DNA of 40,042 nt from DAIPJH01 sp036770365 (GTDB lineage Bacteria; Pseudomonadota; Alphaproteobacteria; Rickettsiales; UBA998). Location: positions 1 through 40,042 of the forward strand of contig DAIPJH010000017.1 in the NCBI GenBank assembly GCA_036770365.1, in the 5' to 3' direction. Position 1 is the first letter of the stretch, and every line of letters begins with the position of its first letter. A program made the translations under genes and the position numbers. Below the pieces are notes generated by a model. That model was not told where the DNA came from, made no database searches, and saw nothing but the letters and a program-made list of their open reading frames with translations. Of this stretch, positions 32,458-40,042 are shown in pieces.

Positions 32458-33528
32458 CTAATTATAGCGATGTCCCCAGCTACCGTGATGCTCACGCTGA
32501 GCAAGAAATTGCGCCATCGTGGTGACGGCAACTTTTTGAGATATATGAAGATCAAACACTGGAGAAACATTGTCTTTATCAAACACCGTCGCATAGGTTT
32601 CATTTAAAAAGGCAACATATGCGGGTAACTCTTTGTCCAACCAAAGTGCCGTCTCTTTTACTTCTGGCTCAAGCTTAACCGCGTTATCTCGCGTACGACG
32701 TTCGCCGTACTCATCTAAAACAAGATGTTGTATAACGCCTGCCGCTGCATCCATGGATTCAAAATATTTAAAATATTCTTCTTGCATCTGTTCTGTAATA
32801 CCAAAACGTGACTTTTCTTCCTCTGAAGTGAATTTCCCTTCGCCACACACAAGACGTTTCAGCTTTCCAAATTCTGGCTCTGCCACCAGCGATTCAAAGG
32901 TAAGATACGCCTTGATCGCACGCATATAAGGTGTATCACGACTCATATGTTTTACCGAGAGACCTTCTGTGCCAATATTATAATCAGGATATCCCTCTTC
33001 GCCCGCTCCATCTTCCAACAAAGAATGTTCTGTATGCACCATCTCATTTCCATCATCATGAGAGGTGGGTAGGGCATGCGCAATTTCACCAAGCTGGAGG
33101 GATGACTGCCACTGAAAAGGAGGTTGGTAATCTGGTTGTTCGGCTTTCTCTGAGAAAGTTAGCGCGTAACAGACATTCGCATCGTGATATGCACGCTTAA
33201 GATCATGTACAGCTCGCATAAAATCATCATACTCGGCTAACAATGCTTCTTTACTAACATCAGCAGACGTTTGACTCTTATCTAAGAAATCTTGAAACCC
33301 TTCGATCACATCTGCGATTTTTGGGACTTCGGCATCTAATTTTGCCGCCATCTGATGCGTCTTTGATTCGGGCGGCTCTAACAAACACTGCTGCATCATC
33401 TCAATAAAGGCGGGGCTTCCCTCCAATCCCTCATACACATACTGCATATTTTGAACGACTTGATAAAGCGGCGCACCCATTACCTTTAATGTTGCTTCTT
33501 CAAAATCATCTAAAGGATTTTCTGACAT
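32458..33528 (-). CDS. Unknown dxs-linked family, copy B (intact, 356 residues)
   Basis: I do not recognise this family. The protein is acidic, helical-looking and soluble, with no signal peptide, membrane segment or obvious catalytic motif. An N-terminal part (1-85) ends GFQDFLDK, a central motif runs from Cys120 to Phe138 (CYALTFSEKAEQPDYQPPF), and a C-terminal part has LPAYVAFLNETYATVF near 308-323 and the tail WGHRYN. The frameshifted gene right downstream is a paralogue across its full length. AGGAAATC is the ribosome site. It is 11 bases after the gene at 33540 and in the same run as dxs, suggesting co-transcription but not necessarily a link to isoprenoid synthesis. Confidence 0.75.
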   Translation of the reverse strand: MSENPLDDFEEATLKVMGAPLYQVVQNMQYVYEGLEGSPAFIEMMQQCLLEPPESKTHQMAAKLDAEVPKIADVIEGFQDFLDKSQTSADVSKEALLAEYDDFMRAVHDLKRAYHDANVCYALTFSEKAEQPDYQPPFQWQSSLQLGEIAHALPTSHDDGNEMVHTEHSLLEDGAGEEGYPDYNIGTEGLSVKHMSRDTPYMRAIKAYLTFESLVAEPEFGKLKRLVCGEGKFTSEEEKSRFGITEQMQEEYFKYFESMDAAAGVIQHLVLDEYGERRTRDNAVKLEPEVKETALWLDKELPAYVAFLNETYATVFDKDNVSPVFDLHISQKVAVTTMAQFLAQREHHGSWGHRYN

Positions 33529-33539
33529 GATTTCCTAAC

Positions 33540-34088
33540 TTACTGCCATACTAACTTCATCTCAGGATTAAATACTTCCAAACGATAGGTGCTGCGCGCA
33601 TCAAGCTTTGAAATAGCAAAATCTTTTTCTATATGAAAGGGATGTTTATCCTTCTCATCTGGAAAAAACTCAGCGTATAGTATATTTAGGTCACGATACA
33701 CATTCCCCATATAGATCGGAAGATTCACCCGCAATGCTTGAGAATTTCTCTGCACATCATCTTCTGTCCCTTCACGCACATTAGACGCATCCGCGGCATC
33801 TCGAAGATAGGCAACCATAGACGGAATTTTCGTAAGCAAACCAGACACTTCCCTAGCACGCTGTAGCACCTCAAGCTCCGAGTGCGAAAATGACTTTTTT
33901 TCAACAAAACTTACCACTACTCTATTAAGCTTCTTAAATGATTCGCTTAAAGTAAGCGTATTATAAAGCGCAGCGTAGCTGTAAGCAAACTCAACAGGTT
34001 GAATCTTAGTATCTGGAATTTCGGCTTCGCTAGGGAGAGTCATCTCTGTTTTTTTATTTTTTTTTGCCATGCAAATACGCTTCATCAT
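33540..34088 (-). CDS. Unknown dxs-linked family, copy A (short, possible distant member)
   Basis: The 182-residue product is basic at its N-terminus (MMKRICMAKKNKKTEM) and otherwise charged and soluble. The last part, LPIYMGNVYRDLNILYAEFF, then HPFHIEKDFAIS, resembles LPAYVAFLNETYATVF, then SPVFDLHISQKVAVT, of copy B, so it may be a shortened or distant member carrying only the C-terminal half. That similarity is weak and judged by eye. The start may be at 34088 or the ATG at 34070; neither has a strong ribosome site. It lies 24 bases after the dxs stop and 11 bases before copy B, so it belongs to the dxs run. Confidence 0.65.
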   Translation of the reverse strand: MMKRICMAKKNKKTEMTLPSEAEIPDTKIQPVEFAYSYAALYNTLTLSESFKKLNRVVVSFVEKKSFSHSELEVLQRAREVSGLLTKIPSMVAYLRDAADASNVREGTEDDVQRNSQALRVNLPIYMGNVYRDLNILYAEFFPDEKDKHPFHIEKDFAISKLDARSTYRLEVFNPEMKLVWQ

Positions 34089-34112
34089 TTCATTAACAAA
34101 ACAACCATAGCA

Positions 34113-36044
34113 TTAACCTTTAACCATCGCAAGCGATGTTACATGCTCCATCTTGCATGCGGTTTGCACTGCGATCACAATTTTGTCTGCGCTCAAACCA
34201 GCATCATCGTACATCTGCTCTGGTGCGCCGTGATGTTGGTAGGCATCAGGTAAAGTTAACGTACGTACTCGTGACACACCAAGCAATCCTGCATCTGCCA
34301 GCGTATGCAATACCATTGCGCCAAAACCACCACGCGTACCTTCTTCAACGGTAATCACTACACGGTGTTCTTTTACCAAACGTATTAGCAAATCCACGTC
34401 TAGCGGCTTAGCAAAACGTGCGTCGGCTACTGTAGTTGAAATCCCTTGTTCCTCAAGCATCTGCGCTGCTGACAAGCACGCACCAAGCCTTGCACCAAAG
34501 CTCAACAGCGCAACATCCGTCCCTTCGCGCAAGACACGCCCTTTACCAATGGGCAGTATTTTTCCGCGCTGCGGTAAATCAATACCTAACCCTTCGCCAC
34601 GTGGAAAACGAAATGCAATCGGTCCAGCGTCATACGCCGCCGCTGTGGTTACCATATGCTTGAGTTCCGCCTCGTCCCCCGCCGCCATCACCACCATATC
34701 AGGCAAGCAAGTAAGAAATGCGACATCAAACATCCCAGCATGAGTTGGCCCATCTGCGCCCACCAAGCCCGCACGATCGATCGCAAAACGTACAGGCAAA
34801 TGCTGAATTGAGACATCATGCACGATCTGGTCATAGCCACGCTGCAAAAAAGTTGAATAAATCGCCACAAACGGCTTCATCCCTTCCGCTGCAAGCCCTG
34901 CGGCAAACGTAACGGCGTGCTGCTCGGCAATTCCAACATCATAACAACGCTCAGGAAATGCAGACGCAAACTTATCCAGCCCTGTACCCGATGGCATCGC
35001 CGCGGTAATCGCTAGCACTTTATCATCAAGCTGCGCCTCTTGAATCAGCGCGTCCGCAAAAATGCTGGTATAAGATGGCATGACGCTACTTGATTTTTTG
35101 AGCAACCCCGTATCAGGATCAAAACTACTGACCCCATGATATTTTTCCGCTGCATCCTCCGCAGGTGCGAAACCCTTACCCTTCTGCGTCACCACATGAA
35201 TTAGCACAGGCTTAGAATCTTTTTCATCACGTACATTTTTTAATAACGGCAATAAGTGATCAAGATTATGCCCATCGACAGGGCCAATATAATACATCCC
35301 AAGCTCTTCAAACAACGTTCCACCCGCGGGAAGCCCACGCGTAAACGACTCAGCGCGCTTTGCCACCTCTTTCATCGATTCAGGTAAGTGCTTGACAACT
35401 GCCTTACCAAAATCACGAAACTGACGGTAAGAATGTGACGAAATCAACCGCGATAAATAAGCACTCATCGCCCCGACCGCAGGTGCAATCGACATATCAT
35501 TATCATTCAAAATCACAATCAAGCGCGAACCAAGCGCACCTGCATTATTAAGTGCTTCATACGCCATGCCCGCGCTCATCGCACCATCACCAATCACAGC
35601 GATCACTTCATGGTCTTCACCTTTATGATCACGCGCCACAGCCATACCAAGTGCGGCAGAAATTGAAGTCGAGGAATGCCCTGCACCAAAAGCATCATAC
35701 TCACTTTCATCACGCTTACAAAAACCAGATAAGCCGCCCGCTTGACGCAGTGTTGGCAATTCCGCTCTGCGCCCTGTCAACATTTTATGGGGATAGGCTT
35801 GATGCCCAACATCCCAAATAATTTTATCTTTCGGCGCATCAAAGACATGATGCAGCGCAACGGTCAACTCCACCACGCCCAAGCCAGCACCCAAATGCCC
35901 ACCTGTTTTTGATACCACTTCGATCAATTCACTGCGCACTTCTGCGCAAAGCTGCTCTAGCTCAAGACGCGACAAAGACTTCGTCTCTTTCGGCGAGCTG
36001 ATGCGGTCAAGTAACGGGGTTTTGGTAGGGTTATTAGCTGTCAT
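34113..36044 (-). CDS. dxs: 1-deoxy-D-xylulose-5-phosphate synthase
   Basis: The thiamine diphosphate enzyme joins pyruvate and glyceraldehyde 3-phosphate, the first step of the non-mevalonate isoprenoid pathway, which supplies ubiquinone and undecaprenyl lipid. The product has 643 residues, a normal length. Visible are the N-terminal WDVGHQAYPHKMLTGR, the TDP-binding motif GDGAMSAGMAYEALNNAG (152-169) with LNDNDMSI, then the second-domain IAEQHAVTFAAGLA with the catalytic Glu. DRAGLVGADGPTHAGMFD and the C-terminal transketolase-like domain from about 500 follow. No ribosome site precedes the ATG; a -10 box ends 6 bases upstream, so the mRNA may be leaderless. xseB and ispA, often beside dxs, are absent; three unknown genes follow. 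Confidence 0.97.
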   Translation of the reverse strand: MTANNPTKTPLLDRISSPKETKSLSRLELEQLCAEVRSELIEVVSKTGGHLGAGLGVVELTVALHHVFDAPKDKIIWDVGHQAYPHKMLTGRRAELPTLRQAGGLSGFCKRDESEYDAFGAGHSSTSISAALGMAVARDHKGEDHEVIAVIGDGAMSAGMAYEALNNAGALGSRLIVILNDNDMSIAPAVGAMSAYLSRLISSHSYRQFRDFGKAVVKHLPESMKEVAKRAESFTRGLPAGGTLFEELGMYYIGPVDGHNLDHLLPLLKNVRDEKDSKPVLIHVVTQKGKGFAPAEDAAEKYHGVSSFDPDTGLLKKSSSVMPSYTSIFADALIQEAQLDDKVLAITAAMPSGTGLDKFASAFPERCYDVGIAEQHAVTFAAGLAAEGMKPFVAIYSTFLQRGYDQIVHDVSIQHLPVRFAIDRAGLVGADGPTHAGMFDVAFLTCLPDMVVMAAGDEAELKHMVTTAAAYDAGPIAFRFPRGEGLGIDLPQRGKILPIGKGRVLREGTDVALLSFGARLGACLSAAQMLEEQGISTTVADARFAKPLDVDLLIRLVKEHRVVITVEEGTRGGFGAMVLHTLADAGLLGVSRVRTLTLPDAYQHHGAPEQMYDDAGLSADKIVIAVQTACKMEHVTSLAMVKG

Positions 36045-36050
36045 TTTCGC

Positions 36051-36078
36051 AGTATAGCGATTTTTGTGTCGGCTTCAA
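36051..36078 (-). promoter_or_regulatory. dxs promoter, leaderless arrangement
   Basis: On the minus strand TTGAAG (36078-36073), a 16-base spacer and TATACT (36056-36051) are followed by 6 bases and the dxs ATG. Transcription should start at or next to the start codon. Confidence 0.55.
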
Positions 36079-36233
36079 GCTTTGGATATGTCAACATCGT
36101 CATTGCTTAAGTTGCGCAGTAACTATGGCACTGTTAAGTGTGAACCACCCCTACAATGTCCTGCATTCATATCATGACGTATAACGGCTTCGCCGTCCAT
36201 CAAAAACATCTACCAACTTTCTCTAAACCCTAT

Positions 36234-36239
36234 TATAAT
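36234..36239 (+). promoter_or_regulatory. -10 box of a leaderless exoD-like mRNA
   Basis: TATAAT is followed by 6 bases and the ATG at 36246; no ribosome site is present. This is the same geometry as dxs and truB. No good -35 box is seen. Confidence 0.5.
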
Positions 36240-36245
36240 CAGCGC

Positions 36246-36857
36246 ATGACCTCACCCCCCACCACCATCACCGCCTTATTCGCCGCTTTGTTGAAAATTG
36301 CAAAGCAAAAGGGGCATTTGAGCCTGAAAGACGCGCTTCACCACATGGATGGACGGGTTTATGGCATCTTATTTCTCCTCTTAGCATTGCCTAACACGCT
36401 GCCTATCCCTAGCCCTCCGGGATTATCAGGACTGACAGGTGTTCCTATCATGCTACTCGGCGCACAAATCGCACTTGGGCGTACTACTCCGTGGCTTCCT
36501 GCGCGTATCATTAATTATCAGATGTCTTTAGAATGGTGTGAACGCATCGCAGTCAAAGCACAACCCACCATCGACCGCGTAGAGAAACTTTTGCACCCGC
36601 GTTTAAAATGGGTAGGCGAAGGCATGTGGCTGCGGATGGCTGGTGCGCTCATCATACTACTTAGCGCATTGCTATCATTACCTGTACCTTTTGGTAATGT
36701 ATTACCATCCATCCCAATTGTAATGATTGCACTTGGCATGGTTGAACAAGATGGCTATTTTATAATGGCAGGATTCACGCTCGGCATCGCGGTCACGCTC
36801 GGCATGGTCATTTTTTGGAGCGAGGTCATTTATCACATCGTAACAAATTTTTTGTGA
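36246..36857 (+). CDS. exoD: ExoD family membrane protein
   Basis: From the ATG at 36246 the product has 203 residues and matches the ExoD family, named for a Rhizobium gene affecting exopolysaccharide and alkali tolerance; the biochemical role is unknown. Family pieces are GHLSLKDALHHMDGRVYGILFLLLALPNTLPIPSPPGLSG (split here at the helix), the loop GVPIMLLGAQIALGRTTPWLP, and LPVPFGNVLPSIPIVMIALGMVEQDG with two C-terminal membrane segments. A longer frame from 36156 adds 30 residues with no family support. No polysaccharide genes are nearby. It ends next to the convergent gene at 36858. Confidence 0.85.
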   Translation: MTSPPTTITALFAALLKIAKQKGHLSLKDALHHMDGRVYGILFLLLALPNTLPIPSPPGLSGLTGVPIMLLGAQIALGRTTPWLPARIINYQMSLEWCERIAVKAQPTIDRVEKLLHPRLKWVGEGMWLRMAGALIILLSALLSLPVPFGNVLPSIPIVMIALGMVEQDGYFIMAGFTLGIAVTLGMVIFWSEVIYHIVTNFL

Positions 36858-37577
36858 TTACACAGGACGTCCACCACCATGTGCCTGAGCATCATGCGAA
36901 GCTTCGTGATGTGCTGTCATTCTACCAACAAAACCAGCCGCAACCACTCCCCCCACAACAGCCAACGCCGCTGTTTTTGGATTGCGTGAGACGGCATTAG
37001 AAACGCGAGATATCCAAGACCCTGTCAAACGTGCTTGTTCACAATATGCATTTCGCGCCGTTGCAAGCACTTGACCCACTTGACGCTGCAACTCTTCTCC
37101 TGTCACACCACCAAGCCCGACCACTTCATGTGCCGCTTGGATTGCTTTTTGCTCTAATTCAGAATGCTTTAAAAACGCTTCAGTGATTTGTGCAGATTGT
37201 GTTGGCGTAATATCCTTCACCGCACCGACGACACCGTGCATACGCGCAAGCTCCGCTGCATGCGCTTCCTCCTTCAAACCACCCATATACATCACATAGG
37301 CCTGTGCATCTGGATGAAGACCTATCAATTCTTTTTGTGCCTGTGAAGGCAAACCATGGATCATCCCCGTCAATTGTTGAGCATGTGTTACTTGCTCTGC
37401 TACTGCGCTCTGCAATCCTTTATTTAACTCAGCCAAACGCGCCGCCATATTACCCGCTACCGATGTTGTAACAGGTTGAAACGCGGCATTTTCCACCGCT
37501 GGCGTTTGTGTTTGTTCTTGTGTTGCTTGTTGCGCGGACACAGACGCTCCCGCCGCAGGTGTAGCTGCTTCTGCCAT
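36858..37577 (-). CDS. Unknown Ala/Gln-rich protein with a C-terminal membrane anchor
   Basis: I do not recognise this family. From the ATG at 37577 (AAGGGA upstream) it has 239 residues; a start at 37598 adds seven without a better site. The N-terminal 45 residues are Ala/Thr/Gln-rich and likely disordered. The middle (about 48-195) is helical and rich in Ala, Glu and His (AELNKGLQSAVAEQVTHAQQ). A Gly-rich hydrophobic segment (TAALAVVGGVVAAGFVG) lies close to the C-terminus, followed by a His/Gly tail. That is the layout of a tail-anchored protein. It shares the Gly-rich membrane segment style of the unknown proteins at 142-1510 but no clear homology. Confidence 0.7.
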   Translation of the reverse strand: MAEAATPAAGASVSAQQATQEQTQTPAVENAAFQPVTTSVAGNMAARLAELNKGLQSAVAEQVTHAQQLTGMIHGLPSQAQKELIGLHPDAQAYVMYMGGLKEEAHAAELARMHGVVGAVKDITPTQSAQITEAFLKHSELEQKAIQAAHEVVGLGGVTGEELQRQVGQVLATARNAYCEQARLTGSWISRVSNAVSRNPKTAALAVVGGVVAAGFVGRMTAHHEASHDAQAHGGGRPV

Positions 37578-37713
37578 ATTTATTTCCCTTTTATACAACG
37601 GGTATTATTATTTTTCATATGCACTATAACAATAACTTAGTATAAAATGTATTAACGTTTCTTATTAAATACGCAGAAAAGAAGAAATGTGTCATGATTA
37701 GGTCAAGCACTAG

Positions 37714-37735
37714 CATCAACTGCTTGCGCAGTGAT
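37714..37735. repeat. Stem-loop upstream of recG
   Basis: CATC-A-ACTGC-TTGC-GCAGT-GATG folds into a 9-bp stem with one bulged A. It lies about 50 bases before the recG start; no T run follows, so a terminator is unlikely. Confidence 0.45.
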
Positions 37736-37784
37736 GGATGCTGTTCTATTCGTCAAAGGAATCATTATCACCCCCTAGAAACCC

Positions 37785-39953
37785 ATGCGCCCAAACGAAC
37801 TCAATATGCTGTTTACGGATGTGACCACGCTTAAAGGCGTGGGTGACGGCTCACGTGCGGCGATTGGGCGGCTGGTGGCGCGGTTTTCACCTTCGCTGTA
37901 TGGTGGTAGCGAGCATATACCGACCATTGCCAAATTGCGCGATTTATTGTTTCATCTGCCTTCTGGCGTAATTGATAGGCGTGAAATTATACAAATCATC
38001 GCTGTGCGTGACGGTGCAGAGCCAACCCTTAAGGTCAAGGTAATAGAGCATTTTAAGCCTGCGCGCATCTCAACACCCTATAAAGTCTCCTGCACCGACG
38101 GCACGGGTGATGTGATGTTGGTATTTTTCAAAACCAAAGGCGATTGGATTGCGAGTAAACTACATATTGGTCAAGAATATATCATTTCGGGACGCTGCGA
38201 ACGCTTTGACAGCATCTTGCAAATGCCGCATCCTGATGTGATCGTTCCACTTTATGACGCAGAGAAAGTGCTACGACTTGAGCCTGTCTATCCCCTCACC
38301 TACGCCATCACCTCCAAGCGCATTGCTACATGGCAGGAACAAATTCTACAAAAAATCAATGAATTCCCAGAGTGGATTGATCCATCGCTCGTCGAAAAAC
38401 ACCGCTGGCCATCTTGGAAAACCGCGCTTTCGCGTTTGCATAATCCTATTGACCCTGACGATATTGCGCCGCAGTCTCATTACCGCGAACGCCTCGCCTA
38501 TGATGAACTGCTCTCACATCAACTCGCCCTTGCTCTGGTGCGTCGCAACATGAAAAAAAAAGCAGGTATACCCATCCCTGCGCAAAGTCCACTGGCAGAA
38601 TCCATCGAAAAAGATTTACCGTTCACCCTCACCGAAGGACAAAAGACAATCGTACAAGATATTGTCTTTGATATGAGTTCGGGCAGCCGCATGACGCGCT
38701 TGCTGCAAGGTGATGTTGGCAGTGGCAAAACAGTAGTTGCGCTCATGGCAGCGTTGCATGTGATTGAAAGTGGTCATCAGGTCGCGCTGATGTCACCCAC
38801 CGAGATTTTAGCGCGCCAACATCACGCTTCGCTTTCTAAAATGCTAGAATATAGCAACGTTAAAACCATGCTTCTCACAGGCAGCCTCAGTGCGTCTGAA
38901 CGTGGCGCGGCACTCAAAGCAATTGCGAGCGGCGAAGCACAGATCATCATCGGCACACACGCGCTCTTCCAAACTGCCGTTACCTTCCACAAACTCGGCT
39001 TAGTGGTGATTGATGAACAGCACCGCTTCGGCGTGGCACAGCGTATAGCACTCACCGAAAAGGGGCAACATCCCCATGTTCTCCTCATGACCGCAACCCC
39101 CATACCACGCAGCCTGACGATGGTCATGTACGGTGATATGGAAAGCTCTAACCTGCGCGAAAAACCCTTGGGTCGCCAAGAAATCCAAACCCGCGCCGTC
39201 CCTTCCTCGCGCGTTGCGGATGTCATTGATGGCTTAAAGCGCAAGGTGGCAAAAGGTGAAAAGATCTATTGGATCTGTCCACTCGTCGCTGAAGGTATGA
39301 ATAATTCACTCGAAGGCTTAACTGAGGCCAAAGGTGATGAACCAGATATACAAGCCGCACAGGAACGCCACCGCGCCCTTACTTCGCTACTCGGAAACCG
39401 CGTTGGACTCGTTCACGGACAAATGAAAGCAGATTACCGACAAGAAATCATGCAAGGTTTTGCAGGCGATAACTATGACGTACTCGTCGCTACCACCGTC
39501 ATCGAAGTTGGAGTGGATATCCCTGCCGCCACCGTGATTGTCATCGAAAACGCCGAACGCTTTGGACTCTCACAACTTCACCAATTACGTGGGCGCGTCG
39601 GGCGCGGCGACAAAGCATCTTCGTGTATTTTGCTCTATCATCCCTCTCTTTCCGAAACCTCCAAAGAACGCTTAAAAATCATCCGCGAACATACTGATGG
39701 CTTTTTGATCGCCGAAGAAGATTTGCGCCTGCGCGGCAGCGGAGAAATACTCGGCACACGCCAAAGCGGCATGCCTGATTTTATCTTCGCTGACCCATGG
39801 CAACACCGCACCCTCATCGCCACCGCCAGAGATGATGTCAAACTTATCTTAGAGCGCGACCCAGAGTTAGCCACAGCGCGTGGGCATGCCCTGCGGATTT
39901 TGCTATATTTATTAGGGCAGGATAAGGGCGTAAAGCTGTTGGATGGTGGTTAG
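37785..39953 (+). CDS. recG: ATP-dependent DNA helicase RecG
   Basis: RecG remodels stalled replication forks and branched DNA. The 722-residue product has the wedge/OB domain (about 1-240) with ADxLLxHLPxGVIDRR-like RDLLFHLPSGVIDRRE. Helicase motif I is GDVGSGKT at 309-316 and the DEQH box lies at 410-413 (VVIDEQHRFGVAQR). LLMTATPIPRSLTMVMYGDM is motif III, and VATTVIEVGVDIPAATV, followed by the QLRGRVGRG motif VI, completes domain 2. LRGSGEILGTRQSGMPDF near the end is the RecG-specific TRG region. No good ribosome site precedes 37785 or the in-frame ATG at 37806, so the start is uncertain. It is followed by a strong terminator. Confidence 0.96.
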   Translation: MRPNELNMLFTDVTTLKGVGDGSRAAIGRLVARFSPSLYGGSEHIPTIAKLRDLLFHLPSGVIDRREIIQIIAVRDGAEPTLKVKVIEHFKPARISTPYKVSCTDGTGDVMLVFFKTKGDWIASKLHIGQEYIISGRCERFDSILQMPHPDVIVPLYDAEKVLRLEPVYPLTYAITSKRIATWQEQILQKINEFPEWIDPSLVEKHRWPSWKTALSRLHNPIDPDDIAPQSHYRERLAYDELLSHQLALALVRRNMKKKAGIPIPAQSPLAESIEKDLPFTLTEGQKTIVQDIVFDMSSGSRMTRLLQGDVGSGKTVVALMAALHVIESGHQVALMSPTEILARQHHASLSKMLEYSNVKTMLLTGSLSASERGAALKAIASGEAQIIIGTHALFQTAVTFHKLGLVVIDEQHRFGVAQRIALTEKGQHPHVLLMTATPIPRSLTMVMYGDMESSNLREKPLGRQEIQTRAVPSSRVADVIDGLKRKVAKGEKIYWICPLVAEGMNNSLEGLTEAKGDEPDIQAAQERHRALTSLLGNRVGLVHGQMKADYRQEIMQGFAGDNYDVLVATTVIEVGVDIPAATVIVIENAERFGLSQLHQLRGRVGRGDKASSCILLYHPSLSETSKERLKIIREHTDGFLIAEEDLRLRGSGEILGTRQSGMPDFIFADPWQHRTLIATARDDVKLILERDPELATARGHALRILLYLLGQDKGVKLLDGG

Positions 39954-39975
39954 AAAGGAACTAGAGACCAAAACA

Positions 39976-40009
39976 AAAAGCCCCACCAAATCACTCTGGT
40001 GGGGCTTTT
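39976..40009 (+). terminator. Intrinsic terminator after recG (repeat family copy 2)
   Basis: AAAAAGCCCCACC...GGTGGGGCTTTTG gives a strong 10-bp stem and T run 22 bases after the recG stop; A and T runs on both sides make it bidirectional. It nearly repeats the glnA terminator at 22882-22912, loop included. Confidence 0.9.
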
Positions 40010-40042
40010 GTTATCAAGTTAATGAACGTAATAGTGATTTGG

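Noticed and set aside
36050..36100. TTGACA upstream of dxs as a -35 box
   Set aside because: It lies 32 bases from the TATACT box; TTGAAG at 16 bases is the workable partner.

Overview
The window is most likely a chromosomal segment from a flagellated alphaproteobacterium of moderate GC content. It is not a plasmid or phage, although a lysozyme end lies at the left edge. The assignment rests on the short prolyl-tRNA synthetase, the holB-metG-tatD-MBL order, glnB-glnA, an amidase gene divergent from an RNase E gene with a large insert in its S1 domain, Fe-type SodB and an ExoD family protein. I cannot name the order. Nearly all the DNA is coding, with about 31 genes in short runs on both strands, two tRNA genes, several strong intrinsic terminators and no CRISPR array, rRNA or complete insertion sequence.

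Layout. 1-1.5 kb: end of a phage-type lysozyme gene and two unknown membrane protein genes. 1.8-7.0 kb (+): corA, a UbiH-type hydroxylase, a HerA/YjgR-type ATPase and proS. 7.0-10.8 kb (-): dadA, recO and an unknown 538-residue protein with an HExxH motif. 10.9-12.6 kb (+): a BMP-type binding protein and sodB. 12.7-18.7 kb (-): truB and rpsO, then holB, metG, tatD and a PhnP-like hydrolase. 18.8-21.8 kb (+): a GH73 glucosaminidase-like protein, tRNA-Pro, a DUF817 membrane protein and a single flagellin gene with a long leader. 21.9-25.1 kb (-): an EF-hand protein and the glnB-glnA nitrogen control pair, preceded by a near-consensus sigma-54 promoter. 25.4-31.3 kb: tRNA-His and a secreted SH3-like protein (+), amiC (-) and rne (+). 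31.3-36.0 kb (-): dxs followed by a tandem family of unknown proteins, one copy broken by a one-base frameshift. 36.2-40 kb: exoD, an unknown membrane-anchored protein and recG.

How the genes work together. Most are housekeeping genes: translation (proS, metG, rpsO, truB, tRNAs), DNA replication and repair (holB, recO, recG), RNA decay (rne), isoprenoid and ubiquinone supply (dxs, UbiH-type), nitrogen assimilation (glnB, glnA), and wall turnover (amiC, GH73 protein).

The less ordinary signals are the unknown gene family behind dxs with a reparable frameshift in a G tract, an unknown zinc-protease-like protein beside recO, and a 106-bp inverted-repeat element after glnA. Others are genes whose start codon lies exactly where transcription should begin behind a -10 box (leaderless mRNA candidates), structured leaders before flagellin and rne, and several families of dispersed small repeats placed in leaders or between operon genes.
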